From: Lacinutrix sp. Bg11-31
GTDB lineage: Bacteria; Bacteroidota; Bacteroidia; Flavobacteriales; Flavobacteriaceae
Reading direction: 5' to 3'
NCBI RefSeq assembly: GCF_002831665.1
Contig: NZ_CP025118.1
Location: forward strand, 1,054,001 to 1,118,000
DNA: 64,000 nucleotides
Shown here: in pieces, positions 45,460-54,908 of the stretch
Position numbering within the stretch: position 1 is the stretch's first letter
How the letters are laid out: every line of letters starts with the position of its first letter
Notes under the pieces: generated by a model
Seen by the model: only the letters and a program-made list of their open reading frames with translations
What the model was told of the DNA's origin: nothing
Databases searched by the model: none
Translations under genes and position numbers: made by a program

Positions 45460-47330
45460 TCGTTCCTGCGAATACTATCACTTCTAAAAACACTGTCATT
45501 CCTGCGAATGCTGTTATCGCTATGAATACTGTCATTCCTGCAAAGGCAGGAATCCATAAAGAACACCACAACAAAACAAAGTGGATTCTTGCTTCCGCAG
45601 GAATCACAAACCTAGGTATTGTAGTTAATATTTAATTTTCAAAATGATAATTTATTTAACAAGGTTGTAAAACAGTAACTTGTTTAAATAGCATAATAAA
45701 ACAGACTAATCAAAGCACTAAATACTGTCATTCTTGCAAAGGCAGGAATCCATAAAGAACACCACAACAAACAAAGTGGATTCCTGCCTCCGCAGGAATG
45801 ACAAACCGAAGAATTATACTTAATTCTCAGTTTTCAAAATGATAATTTATTTAACAAGGGTGTAAAATAGTATTTGTTTTATAGCATAATAAAACAGACT
45901 AATCAAACTACCGAAGTCTGTCATTCCTGCGAAGGCAGGAATCCATTAAGAACATCACAACAAACAAAGTGGATTCCTGCCTCCGCAGGAATGACAAACC
46001 TAGGTATTGTAGTTAATATTTAATTTTCAAAATGGTAATTTACTTAACAAGGGTGTAAAATAGTATTTGTTTAAATAGCATAATAAAACAGATTAATCAA
46101 AGTACTAAATACTGTCATTCCTGCAAAGGCAGGAATCCATTAAGAACACTACAACAAACAAAGTGGATTCCTGCCTCCGCAGGAATGACAAACCGAAGAA
46201 TTATACTTAATTCTCAGTTTTCAAAATGATAATTTATTTAACAAGGGTGTAAAATAGTATTTGTTTTATAGCATAATAAAACAGATTAATCAAAGTACTA
46301 AATACTGTCATTCCTGCAAAGGCAGGAATCCATTAAGAACACTACAACAAACAAAGTGGATTCCTGCCTCCGCAGGAATGACAAACCGAAGAATTATACT
46401 TAATTCTCAGTTTTCAAAATGATAATTTATTTAACAAGGGTGTAAAATAGTATTTGTTTTATAGCATAATAAAACAGACTAATCAAACTACCGAAGCCTG
46501 TCATTCCTGCGAAGGCAGGAATCCATTAAGAACACCACAACAAAACAAAGTGGATTCTTGCTTCCGTAGGATTGACAAACCTACTTACCACCTTGTTAAA
46601 ACGAATTTATTACTTGTAAGCATCCCAATCTTCTGCTAAATCACTCCAATTTGGATTGTCTTCTTGAATCAATTTAATTTTCCAGTCACGTTTCCATTTT
46701 TTCATGTTCTTTTCTCTCTTTATAGCATCATTTACATACTGGAAAGTTTCAAAATAAATAAGCTTTTTCAAATCGTAACGTTTAGAAAAACCTTCAACTA
46801 ATTTATTTTTATGTTCAAAGAGTCTACGTTCTAAATTATTTGTGACACCAATGTAAAGAGTACCGTTAAACTTATTAGAAAGAATGTATAAATAATATTG
46901 ATGTTGTGTTTTGAACATAAGGGTATTACTAAGATACGTAATTTATAGTACTCAAGTGGATTCTTGCCTTCGCAGGAATGACAAACCGAAGAATTATACT
47001 TAATATTCAATTTCCAAAATGGTAATTTACTTAACAAGGCTGCAAAATAGTACTTGTTTTGTAGCATAATAAAACAAACTAATCATAGTACTTACTGAAT
47101 ACTGTCATTTCCTGCGCAGGCAGGAATCCATAAAAACATCACAACAAACAAAGTGGATTCCTGCCTTCGCAGAAATGACAAACCGGAGAATTAGACTTAG
47201 CCTTCTGTTTTCAAAAAGGTAATTTATTTAACAAAGATGCAAAATAGTAGCTTGTTTTAATGGCATAACAAAACAGACTAATCAAAGTACCGAGAAGCCT
47301 GTCATTCCTGCGAAGGCAGGAATCCACAAT
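45460..47330. repeat. Periodic double-palindrome repeat array (dRS3-like)
   Basis: Full units start at 45531, 45727, 45920, 46114, 46307, 46500 and 47104, with a left half unit at 47301 and a right half unit at 46957. Spacing is 193-197 bases within each cluster. Each unit is about 76 bases: GTCATTCCTGCGAAGGCAGG with AATCC, a short A-rich middle, then its inverse ending GCAGGAATGAC, so the whole folds as a hairpin of two palindromes. Spacers of ~117 bases are themselves conserved (starting CGAAGAATTATACTTAATTC). Degenerate copies start near 45460. A GIY-YIG nuclease gene interrupts the array. Confidence 0.92.
46610..46918 (-). CDS. GIY-YIG nuclease-family protein
   Basis: The 102-residue nuclease-fold protein has YYLYILSNKFNGTLYIGVTN (8-27) as the GIY and YIG elements, the following R32 (NLERRL), the HKN segment and a C-terminal W-rich stretch. 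It resembles the small UvrC-N/YhbQ-like stand-alone GIY-YIG proteins. It lies inside the palindrome array, on the opposite strand to mutS2, with a full unit at 46500-46576 on one side and a half unit at 46957-46982 on the other. A functional link to the repeats is inferred. Confidence 0.9.
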   Translation of the reverse strand: MFKTQHQYYLYILSNKFNGTLYIGVTNNLERRLFEHKNKLVEGFSKRYDLKKLIYFETFQYVNDAIKREKNMKKWKRDWKIKLIQEDNPNWSDLAEDWDAYK

Positions 47331-47432
47331 AAAACCAATACACATTTTAACTCCTAACTTCTTGGAAATGATAAAAAGAGCGTTTTACTTAAACTAATTT
47401 TATTAGTATATTTAATTCTTAAAACTGAAATC

Positions 47433-48239
47433 ATGAAAAACACTTTTTGCATAATACTACTGTCTTTAATCGTTACAGGATGCATTGAAACTACAACAGT
47501 ACAAGATGTAATACCAAATCATGATACTTTTACTATAGAATCTAGTGAAGTTGCAGAGGCAAGAGTTATTACTGTTTGGAAGCCTGCAGACTACTTTAAG
47601 ACCACAGATTCACTTCCTGTTATTTACATGTTAGATGGTGGTGTTAAAGAGGACTTTCCGCATATTGCAAATACAATTTCCAAGCTTGTTGAAAGCAAAA
47701 GTATTCCTCCAATAATTCTTGTAGGAATAGAAAACACAGAGCGAAGAAGAGATTTAACTGGAGCGTCTCAAATAAAAGAAGATGAAGGCATTGCGCCTTT
47801 AACAGATGGCGCTTCAAGATTTAGAAAATTTGTAAGTGATGAGTTGTTTCTTGAAATAAACAAGCGTTATAGGACAACAGATTATAAAGGAGTAATTGGG
47901 GAATCTGTAGCAGGATTATTTGTTGTAGAAACGTTGTTATTAAAGCCAGAGATGTTTAATTTTTATATAGCTATGGATCCATCGTTATGGTGGAATAATG
48001 CACTAATAACAAAAACGTCTAAAGATTATTTATCTCAATTTCCTGAAACTAAACAGAAGTTTTGGTTTGCAGGTTCTAATGCAGAAGATATTTCAATTTA
48101 TACCAATCGTTTGGCAAAAACCTTAGAAACAAATGCTCCAAGTACACTTACTTGGACCTACTCAGACGAGCCAAACGAAAAGCATAACACCATTTTTAGA
48201 GCCACAAAAGAGAAGGCCTTAATTTGGGCTTTAAATTAG
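47433..48239 (+). CDS. Esterase-like alpha/beta hydrolase, lipoprotein
   Basis: This 268-residue hydrolase has a lipoprotein signal (VTGC, cysteine 17), then an alpha/beta fold with the nucleophile elbow GESVAG (S158) and a catalytic-histidine region near NEKHNT. It resembles IroE/Fes enterochelin-type esterases. LPVIYMLDGG (61-70) is typical of that family. It may cleave esters in the periplasm or on the outer membrane; the substrate is not known. It starts just after the repeat array. Confidence 0.85.
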   Translation: MKNTFCIILLSLIVTGCIETTTVQDVIPNHDTFTIESSEVAEARVITVWKPADYFKTTDSLPVIYMLDGGVKEDFPHIANTISKLVESKSIPPIILVGIENTERRRDLTGASQIKEDEGIAPLTDGASRFRKFVSDELFLEINKRYRTTDYKGVIGESVAGLFVVETLLLKPEMFNFYIAMDPSLWWNNALITKTSKDYLSQFPETKQKFWFAGSNAEDISIYTNRLAKTLETNAPSTLTWTYSDEPNEKHNTIFRATKEKALIWALN

Positions 48240-48254
48240 ATAAAAATAATTGTC

Positions 48255-48338
48255 GTCATGGCTAGGAACGAAGCAATATCATGATGTTAGTTATTGATAT
48301 TATGAGATTGCCACATCATAAAAACTCCTCGCAATGAC
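48255..48338. repeat. Inverted repeat of the GTCATTGCGAGG type
   Basis: The left arm starts GTCATGGCTAGGA (48255) and the right arm is its diverged inverse, ending CTCCTCGCAATGAC at 48338. This is a widely scattered bacterial palindrome type. It is a third repeat family in this region and is unrelated to the array upstream. Confidence 0.6.
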
Positions 48339-48374
48339 TTGCAATACTGTTTTCTAAATTCGTATTTTTGTAGT

Positions 48375-48809
48375 GTGATAGAACAATTGCCAAAACATAA
48401 AAAACTAATCCTATTCGATGGTGTTTGCAACCTTTGCAGCGCATCTGTACAATACGCGATTACACATGATAAAAACAATGTTTTTATGTTTGCGGCTTTG
48501 CAAAGTGATGTTGGTGAGCAAGTAATCAATCATTTTAAAATTGATGCTTCAAAAACGGACTCTATCCTACTCTATTCTCCAGAAAAAGACTCATTAAAAA
48601 TTAAATCTTCGGCTGCTTTACATGTTGCTAAAGGTTTAGGTTTCCCTAGGAATTTATTATCTGTATTTTTAATAGTTCCGCCTTTTATACGTAATTGGGT
48701 TTACGATTTTATAGCCAAGAATCGTTATAAATGGTATGGTAAGAAAGAAAGTTGCTGGATTCCTACTCCAGAATTAAAGGCTAAATTTATTGGTAAAATA
48801 AACACATAA
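48375..48809 (+). CDS. DCC-family thiol-disulfide oxidoreductase (DUF393)
   Basis: The 144-residue protein starts directly into LILFDGVCNLCSASVQYAI with the DxxCxxC signature of the DCC family; an FFKxxx-like tail follows. Such proteins are thought to perform disulfide exchange or redox roles. I chose the GTG at 48375, because it gives the family N-terminus; a TTG at 48339 would add 12 unusual residues in the end of the inverted repeat. A two-way terminator follows. Confidence 0.88.
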   Translation: MIEQLPKHKKLILFDGVCNLCSASVQYAITHDKNNVFMFAALQSDVGEQVINHFKIDASKTDSILLYSPEKDSLKIKSSAALHVAKGLGFPRNLLSVFLIVPPFIRNWVYDFIAKNRYKWYGKKESCWIPTPELKAKFIGKINT

Positions 48810-48873
48810 CCAAACACCTACTACCTTTTATTATTCCTTTCGAGCTTAAAAGAATGCTTAAACTAGGCATAAA

Positions 48874-48903
48874 AAAAAGCCTGAAAATAATTTCAGGCTT
48901 TTT
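48874..48903. terminator. Bidirectional Rho-independent terminator
   Basis: AAAAAGCCTGAAA (48874-48886) pairs perfectly with TTTCAGGCTTTTT (48891-48903). It sits between convergent genes and can stop both. Confidence 0.9.
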
Positions 48904-48937
48904 AGCACTTTTATTTAGATTGGATAATTAAATAATA

Positions 48938-49180
48938 TTAGCACATTTTAGGTTTTTGCTTTTTAGAAGCAATTAACTTTAAATAAACTGCTTTGTTGTA
49001 ATTTTCAATGTCAATTTCTTCCATTGTCTTAATGCCTTTTACACTTATAACAACAGTGTTTTCAGCTTCTAATGTATTAGATGTTTCAGTTTTTACTTCT
49101 TTAATTTCGAGGGGCTGATTTTCTTGAGCCGAAGCAAAAGAAACAAAAAAAAGTAAAAGTAATGTTGTTAGTAATTTCAT
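48938..49180 (-). CDS. Small secreted hypothetical protein (80 residues)
   Basis: The protein starts with a signal peptide (MKLLTTLLLLFFVSFASAQE) and continues with a short acidic, helical mature part ending KKQKPKMC. It is not a lipoprotein (no lipobox) and ends in a free cysteine. It faces the bidirectional terminator at 48874-48903. No family is recognised. Confidence 0.6.
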   Translation of the reverse strand: MKLLTTLLLLFFVSFASAQENQPLEIKEVKTETSNTLEAENTVVISVKGIKTMEEIDIENYNKAVYLKLIASKKQKPKMC

Positions 49181-49600
49181 TGTTTAGGTAATTAAGTAGG
49201 TTTAACACTGCTAAGATATAATGGATTACTGACTATCAATTAAATAATCGGTAAACTACCTAAGTATTTGATTTGCGTACTTTTTATACAATTATCATCG
49301 ACTAAATACACGGTTTTATTCCCTAAATAGAATATGGCATTCACTCAATGAAAGCTGCGCTTCGCTCATTTTAGTTATAAAAAACGTGTTTATAGCGCTA
49401 ACTTTATAACTGTTGAGATGCTTAGAGTCTCAAAGCATAATACAATTAGTTTACCTTAATTCCTGTGAATTAAGAATGAGTACGCTCTTTTAAGGTTTTT
49501 AGTCTAGACTTTAGAAGCTTCAGTTATATCAAGAAGTTGTTTGACATAATGGTAACTGAAAGGAATGTATTAGCTTTGAGACTTTTTTATAATAATCTAT
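49181..49600. other. Intergenic stretch with several hairpins
   Basis: There is no coding frame of note. Seen are a perfect hairpin CTTAATTC-ctgt-GAATTAAG (49455-49474), an imperfect inverted repeat ACACGGTTTTAT (49308-49319) against ATAAAAAACGTGT (49377-49389), and a GCTGCGCTTCGCTC patch (49354-49367). These could be a degraded cassette-type hairpin like the one at 40381. No RNA family is recognised. Confidence 0.45.
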
Positions 49601-51439
49601 TTAATTAGCATAAAACAAAGCTACAGTAACCACAAAATTATTTACCATATGAAAAACGATACCTGTAGATAAACCATTAGTTCTTTTAACAAAATAACCT
49701 GTTACCAAACCAAAAACAAAGTAAAATATAAATAAGTTTAAATTGAAGTGAGCTAATGCAAATAATGAAGCTTGTAGAACGTTTGCTACTCTATAACCTA
49801 GATGTTTTTCGGTTGATGTGAATATGATACCTCTAAAAATAATTTCTTCATAAAACGGAACTATCACAGCTACTACTAAAACGGTAATATATATGCCGTA
49901 TTCGTTTAATAGTGCTTGAATTTCTTCTTTTGCGCTTAATGATGAAATAAATTCTGCTACATCAGTAATGTCTACAAATGTACCAAGAATTCTAAGTACA
50001 ATATTATTAAATATTAAAAATAGAATACTTAATCCTATGGTTTGCCTTAATGAGTTATTGGTTCTAAAAACAAATTGTAATCGCTTTTTGTTGAGCAATA
50101 CTAAAGTAAAAAATAACAATAAACCACAGAATAGTAGTTGTGCATTAGCTAAAACAAGATCTGTTTCTTCTGCTATTTCGCTAGAATAATCGACAATATC
50201 GAAATAATAATTTAGTTCTTCTTGATAATTAAATACTACAATTAAAAGAAACAACGTAAGCATGTAAAAAAAGTTCATTAGCCAGAAATGCCTTAAAGTC
50301 CAATCTCCAGGAAGCTTCACCGCTTCTTTTACTTTTTTAAAATTAAAGTAATTACTAAGACTATAAATAGGTAACACCCATAAATAAGGAATAGCTAGTA
50401 AAATGAGCACAAATAAAACTAAAACAAATAGATGTGAAATCTCACCGATAGACCAATAGTAACTTGGTGCTTTAAAGGCTAAACGCAGTCGTTTTATACC
50501 AAAGTAATCATCGTAATAACTTTCTTTGTACATACGTCTTAACGAGCGTATGGCTACTTCTGGATCCGAATATTCTAAATCATGATTAGCAAGCCTTTGC
50601 AAATTATTAGTCTTATTCCAAGTTGCAATAGTGTCGCTAACTATGTACGTTCTTGCTTGACTATAATCTTCTTTTTGCTTAAAAATTTTATAAAGACTCT
50701 CATTTATAGAAAATGTAGAATCGTTTTCTTTAATACGATCGTAAAGTTTTAAAGCTTCGGCATCTTCATTTAAAGAAATTAGTAGTTCGCCTTTAGTATT
50801 TAAAACCCAATTAGGTTGTTCAGCATCTAAGTTTTTAAGTATACTTTCTCTAGCCTTGTCTTCATTTTCTAATCGTAAATACGCATTGGTTTTTAAAATT
50901 GACAAATCTAATGTGTCGTTATACTTTTCGGCTAACTCAGCATGTTTAATTGACTTGTAGTCATCATCTTCTGTATAAAAACCTGAACTAATTTCGAATA
51001 GCGCAGAAGTGTCTTCCGCATCCCAATCAATGGTATTACTTTCATATAAACCTATGGTTTTTTCAATTAAAGGCTCTCTTTCTTCACCATAAGTATACTC
51101 TAATTTATAGAGTATAACTTTAGGGTTTTCTGGATATTTTTCAGCTAAATTAGTGACACAATCGAAGGTTTCATCGTACTTTAAATTATAGTCTTCATAC
51201 TCATCATAATAGGCACTACCAATAAATTTACATTTATAGATTTGTACACTTATATCGTTGGGATGCAACTTAATGTAAGCATCATACTTATTTAAAATAA
51301 CATTGTAACGATCCTCTTTTGAATTGGTTAGCGTCTTTGCAAAATCTTTATGACTATTCTTATCATTAACCTTTATATTTTGCGCTGTAGAACACCAGAA
51401 AGAACATAAACAAAAAAATAGTATTATAAATCTAGCCAT
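49601..51439 (-). CDS. CPBP-family intramembrane protease with TPR-like N-terminus
   Basis: The 612-residue membrane protein starts with a signal-like helix (MARFIILFFCLCSFWC), followed by a helical-repeat region (about 25-300) resembling TPR units, then about six TM helices. The CPBP/Abi motifs are E531-E532-x3-R536 (YEEIIFRG), then FALAHFNLN and HMVNNF, marking a type II CAAX-processing-like protease. It may cleave membrane proteins or lipopeptides. It heads a minus-strand block ending at aroC's side, but spacing does not show one operon. Confidence 0.88.
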   Translation of the reverse strand: MARFIILFFCLCSFWCSTAQNIKVNDKNSHKDFAKTLTNSKEDRYNVILNKYDAYIKLHPNDISVQIYKCKFIGSAYYDEYEDYNLKYDETFDCVTNLAEKYPENPKVILYKLEYTYGEEREPLIEKTIGLYESNTIDWDAEDTSALFEISSGFYTEDDDYKSIKHAELAEKYNDTLDLSILKTNAYLRLENEDKARESILKNLDAEQPNWVLNTKGELLISLNEDAEALKLYDRIKENDSTFSINESLYKIFKQKEDYSQARTYIVSDTIATWNKTNNLQRLANHDLEYSDPEVAIRSLRRMYKESYYDDYFGIKRLRLAFKAPSYYWSIGEISHLFVLVLFVLILLAIPYLWVLPIYSLSNYFNFKKVKEAVKLPGDWTLRHFWLMNFFYMLTLFLLIVVFNYQEELNYYFDIVDYSSEIAEETDLVLANAQLLFCGLLLFFTLVLLNKKRLQFVFRTNNSLRQTIGLSILFLIFNNIVLRILGTFVDITDVAEFISSLSAKEEIQALLNEYGIYITVLVVAVIVPFYEEIIFRGIIFTSTEKHLGYRVANVLQASLFALAHFNLNLFIFYFVFGLVTGYFVKRTNGLSTGIVFHMVNNFVVTVALFYAN

Positions 51440-51486
51440 GTATTTATTTCAAACGCTTCACTATAGAATAGAAGTTTTTTATAAAA

Positions 51487-51822
51487 TTATTCTTTTAGTA
51501 TTTTTCGTAGAAACATTAGTGTAGATTCTTCCATTCTATCTGCTTCTCCATCTGCATAGAGTAATAATTTAATATCTGCAAAAAGCTCTGCATAATCATC
51601 ACCAAAATAATCGTGTGCTTTTACACCTTCAATTATGTTTTGAATGCACTGGTAGTCGTTATTTTTATCGAATTCTTTGTGAATTGAAGCAAAGGTTTTC
51701 TTATCAACTTTTGTAAGAATAAAATCTTTCTCTTCTTTACTTTCGTGTAAATCTGCATTGGCAACATATAAAAGTATATATGCTACTAATTCGTTTTTTG
51801 ACCAATTTTGAGGGTTGTCCAT
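51487..51822 (-). CDS. TerB-like helical protein
   Basis: The 111-residue acidic protein starts MDNPQNWSKNELVAYILLYV and has DLHESKEEKDFI and LLLYADGEADRMEESTLMFL, the pair of D/E-rich helices that mark a TerB-like (tellurite-resistance B) fold. It lies 47 bases from the protease and 3 bases from the sulfurtransferase stop, so co-transcription with the latter is likely. The metal or partner is unknown. TerB assignment is from the sequence pattern. Confidence 0.6.
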   Translation of the reverse strand: MDNPQNWSKNELVAYILLYVANADLHESKEEKDFILTKVDKKTFASIHKEFDKNNDYQCIQNIIEGVKAHDYFGDDYAELFADIKLLLYADGEADRMEESTLMFLRKILKE

Positions 51823-51825
51823 AAT

Positions 51826-52656
51826 TTATGCTATTGTTAAACTTCCATATTCTGTCCACGAGCCATCGTAGACACTATTATTATAACCAGCAACAGTTGC
51901 AGCTAATGCTAGAACTGAAGCCGTAATTCCAGAACCACATGAAAACACCAAATGCTGATCTTTTTTTGCGAGGTTCTTAAAAACGGTTTGTAATTCTTTT
52001 TTTGGTTTCAATTTATTTTCATCTAAAACCTTATTAAAAGGCAAGTTAGATGAAGATGGTATTATACCACTTCTTAATCCTACTCTAGGTTCTGCAACAA
52101 TACAATTAAAACGATCACTAGATCTTGCGTCAATAATTTTGTAATTATCGTCTTTAGATATGGCTTCTAAAGATTCAAAATACACAACGTTGTTAGGTTT
52201 GTATATTGCTTTAAAGTTTCCTTTTTTATGCGAATGATTAGTCGCTTTATCTTCTAAAGAAAAGTCTTTTGCCTTCCACTCTGGTAAACCTCCATCTAAA
52301 ACAGCAACGTTATTAAAGCCAAAGGTTTTAAATAACCACCATGCTCTAGCGCTAGAGTAAATACCATGGTCGTCGTAAATAACAATTATTGAATCGTTAT
52401 TTACACCTAATGCTTGTACATTTTTTTCAAATTGTTCTGCTGAAGGAATCGTATTTGGAAATGATGAATTTGCAATACTAAACTTCTTTTTTATATCGAA
52501 AAACTGACTACCAGGAATTTTAGAATTTGATAAAGCTGAAATATCACCAACTACTTTAGAAATTGTTGCATCGAACACTAGTATGTTTTCATCTTGTAAA
52601 TGATTGTTTAACCATGTTACTGAAACTATATTTTCTAATGCATTTATTTTCGACAT
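51826..52656 (-). CDS. Rhodanese-type sulfurtransferase (3-mercaptopyruvate type)
   Basis: The 276-residue enzyme has two rhodanese domains (about 10-135 and 155-276). The active-site loop holds C240 in CGSGITAS, the sequence variant of 3-mercaptopyruvate sulfurtransferase rather than of thiosulfate sulfurtransferase. The first domain lacks the cysteine (YDDHG, 95-99), as usual. It transfers sulfur to thiols or cyanide. It is packed against the TerB-like gene (3-base gap). Confidence 0.9.
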   Translation of the reverse strand: MSKINALENIVSVTWLNNHLQDENILVFDATISKVVGDISALSNSKIPGSQFFDIKKKFSIANSSFPNTIPSAEQFEKNVQALGVNNDSIIVIYDDHGIYSSARAWWLFKTFGFNNVAVLDGGLPEWKAKDFSLEDKATNHSHKKGNFKAIYKPNNVVYFESLEAISKDDNYKIIDARSSDRFNCIVAEPRVGLRSGIIPSSSNLPFNKVLDENKLKPKKELQTVFKNLAKKDQHLVFSCGSGITASVLALAATVAGYNNSVYDGSWTEYGSLTIA

Positions 52657-52686
52657 AATATTTAAAAATAGATTGGTGCTATTGGT

Positions 52687-53994
52687 TTATTTTACAGCTT
52701 CATAATTATCGTCCCAGTCTTTTACATTTGGCTCTCCTAATTTGTCTACAGATTTAGCAACTACCATAGAAACTGCAGCATCTCCTGTAACATTAATTAC
52801 GGTTCTACACATATCTAAAGGCCTGTCTACTGCGAAAATTAAAGCTAATCCAGCTTCAGGAATTCCTGCATAACCTAAAACACCAACAAGCATAACCATT
52901 CCTGCTCCAGGAACAGCAGCACTACCAATAGAGGCTAATGTTGCGGTTGCAATAATTCCTAATTGTGTACTAATATCTAATTCCATACCAAAGGCTTGTG
53001 CAATAAATACTGCAGCAACAGCTTGGTATAAACTTGTTCCATCCATATTTATAGTGGCTCCAATTGGTAATACAAAACTTGAAACCTCCTCTTCTACTCC
53101 TAAATGTTCTGTTACACGTTCCATTGTAACAGGTAAAGTTGCTGCACTACTACTTGTAGAGAACGCTAAAAGTTGAGCAGGAGAAATACCATTTAAAAAG
53201 AATTTAGGCGATTTTTTTGTGTAGAGCTTAACTATTAATATATAGATAACAATCATTAATGCTAAACCTAAAACAACTGTAAAAGCATACCAACCAAGCG
53301 CTTTAAATAAATCTATACTAGGCGACTCGACGACTATTGCTGCTAATAAAGCGAATACACCATAAGGAGCTGCGAGCATAATGATATCTACCATTTTTAA
53401 GATAACTTCATTAAAACCATCAAAAAACTTTTTTACTGTTTCTCCTTTTTCTTCTGGGATAAGTATTAAACTAATACCAAAAAACATAGCAAAAAAGATA
53501 ATTTGTAACATGTTTCTATTGCTTGTAGCTGCTGCAAAAATATTTTCTGGTACTAAATCTTCTAAAGCTTGTAATGGTCCAGAGTCTTTTTGGTTTTTTG
53601 CTTCATCTTTATATTTAATTGTACTACCACTGTAATTTTCTACCATTTCTGTTCTCGTTTCTTCAGAAATAGATTTACCCGGATTTACAATATTTACTAA
53701 TAGAAGTCCAATAGAAACAGCAATTACAGTAGTCATAATGTAGATCCCTATAGTTCTTCCTCCCATTTTTGAAAGTTTAGAAATATCTCTTAAATCTGAA
53801 ACACCTTTAATTAGTGCAGCTAGAATTAATGGAATGGCAATCATTTTTAAACATTTAATAAATATTTTACCAAATGGCTTAATCCAATCTTGTACTAATT
53901 CTTTTCCGCCATCAAAATTGGTCATTATAAGTCCTAATAAGACCCCAAAGACCATTCCTAATAGTATTTTCCAGTGTAGTGCTAGTTTTTTCAT
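52687..53994 (-). CDS. Dicarboxylate/amino acid:cation symporter (DAACS)
   Basis: The 435-residue inner-membrane transporter has the DAACS/GltP signature: STSSSAATLPVTMERVTEHL serine-rich motif, NMDGTSLYQAVAAVFIAQAF and the final GVGM-like helices. I set the start at the second ATG (53994, MKKLALHWKILLG): a GAGGA site ends 7 bases before it, while the first ATG at 54000 has it only one base upstream. Substrates are probably glutamate, aspartate or C4-dicarboxylates with sodium or protons. Confidence 0.9.
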   Translation of the reverse strand: MKKLALHWKILLGMVFGVLLGLIMTNFDGGKELVQDWIKPFGKIFIKCLKMIAIPLILAALIKGVSDLRDISKLSKMGGRTIGIYIMTTVIAVSIGLLLVNIVNPGKSISEETRTEMVENYSGSTIKYKDEAKNQKDSGPLQALEDLVPENIFAAATSNRNMLQIIFFAMFFGISLILIPEEKGETVKKFFDGFNEVILKMVDIIMLAAPYGVFALLAAIVVESPSIDLFKALGWYAFTVVLGLALMIVIYILIVKLYTKKSPKFFLNGISPAQLLAFSTSSSAATLPVTMERVTEHLGVEEEVSSFVLPIGATINMDGTSLYQAVAAVFIAQAFGMELDISTQLGIIATATLASIGSAAVPGAGMVMLVGVLGYAGIPEAGLALIFAVDRPLDMCRTVINVTGDAAVSMVVAKSVDKLGEPNVKDWDDNYEAVK

Positions 53995-54035
53995 ATGCAT
54001 TCCTCGAGAAAGCGAGGGTCTTATTTATGGTTTAG

Positions 54036-54602
54036 TTAGTTTTTTCTTCCTATTATTTTATGTCTCCAAACTTCATAAAGATAACAATCTACATGAGATT
54101 CTTCTGGATTATTTATTGGTAACGCTTCACAGATTTGTTTAGCTCTATCATATTGGGAAACTAAACCATAAGTATTTAAGTCGTTTGGTAGAAATGTTTC
54201 ATCAAAACCGCCACAGTTTGTTAAAGCACTTGTGTTTCCTCCAATTTCTATTAAGTCGTAACCTATAAAATTATAATCATTATTTAAGTCGGCTTTTTCT
54301 TTACGAGGTTCTTTTATTATTGCTAATAAATTAAAGCGTTCTAAATGGTCTACTTTACTAAGTACATAGTTTAAACTATTGAAATAGAACATAACCATGT
54401 TGTGGTCTGTTATAAAATGATTCCATTCTTCTGCAGAATCTAAATCTAGAGCAAATGCTAAACTATTTAAATTACCGTCTAAAGAAACTAATTCCTCTAA
54501 ATGCTTTAATTCTGACCATTCAATATACTCATTCCAGCTAAAGCCTTCTTTATTCTCTGAATCGTAAGTGTTTAAGGCAGTATAGTATATATCTTGTTTC
54601 AT
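54036..54602 (-). CDS. Hypothetical cytoplasmic protein (188 residues)
   Basis: The acidic, mixed alpha/beta protein begins MKQDIYYTALNTYDSENKEG and has no signal or membrane segment. A conserved-looking NCGGFDETF and DRAKQICEALP occur near the C-terminus. Its stop lies 42 bases from the transporter start; upstream is the small TM protein gene with a 1-base gap, so these two probably form one transcript. I do not recognise a family. Confidence 0.65.
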   Translation of the reverse strand: MKQDIYYTALNTYDSENKEGFSWNEYIEWSELKHLEELVSLDGNLNSLAFALDLDSAEEWNHFITDHNMVMFYFNSLNYVLSKVDHLERFNLLAIIKEPRKEKADLNNDYNFIGYDLIEIGGNTSALTNCGGFDETFLPNDLNTYGLVSQYDRAKQICEALPINNPEESHVDCYLYEVWRHKIIGRKN

Positions 54603-54603
54603 T

Positions 54604-54864
54604 TTAAAAAAATAAAGATATGATAATAATTGAAATCATTAAATATGAAGTATAACTATAAGTTCTAGCTATTGAGGATTCTTTCTGTTTTCTTTCAAGA
54701 CCATACTTCTCAAACCGTTCTTCTTCAATTTCATTAAACCTGTCTGTATTTTCAATATCCCAAGTGCCATGTTTTCTATAAGGAAAAAATAAAAATGATA
54801 ACCACTCAGAACTTGTTAATGGTTCCAGTTTTCGTTTACTAGTATTTTGCTCTTCTAAATTCAA
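54604..54864 (-). CDS. Hypothetical protein with C-terminal TM helix (86 residues)
   Basis: The protein starts MNLEEQNTSKRKLEPLTSSE and ends in a hydrophobic helix (about 70-86: SYLMISIIIISLFF). It has a short soluble front with SEWLSFLFFPYRKHGTWDIE. A tail anchor would place it in the inner membrane facing the cytoplasm. Its stop is one base from the start of the next (54036-54602) gene, suggesting a two-gene operon of unknown role. Confidence 0.6.
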   Translation of the reverse strand: MNLEEQNTSKRKLEPLTSSEWLSFLFFPYRKHGTWDIENTDRFNEIEEERFEKYGLERKQKESSIARTYSYTSYLMISIIIISLFF

Positions 54865-54908
54865 ATTCTATACTTCATTTTATGAGATTCCTACTTTCGC
54901 AGGAATTT

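Noticed and set aside
45354..45635. Small frames over the start of the palindrome array (both strands)
   Set aside because: They are translations of repetitive DNA with low-complexity repeats and no family resemblance.
45460..47330. Possible CRISPR array
   Set aside because: The repeated units are long double palindromes (76 bases) and the spacers of about 117 bases are themselves conserved between units. No cas gene is present.
48339..48809. DCC-family gene starting at a TTG at 48339
   Set aside because: The added residues lie over the end of an inverted repeat and are not like the family; the GTG at 48375 gives the normal N-terminus.
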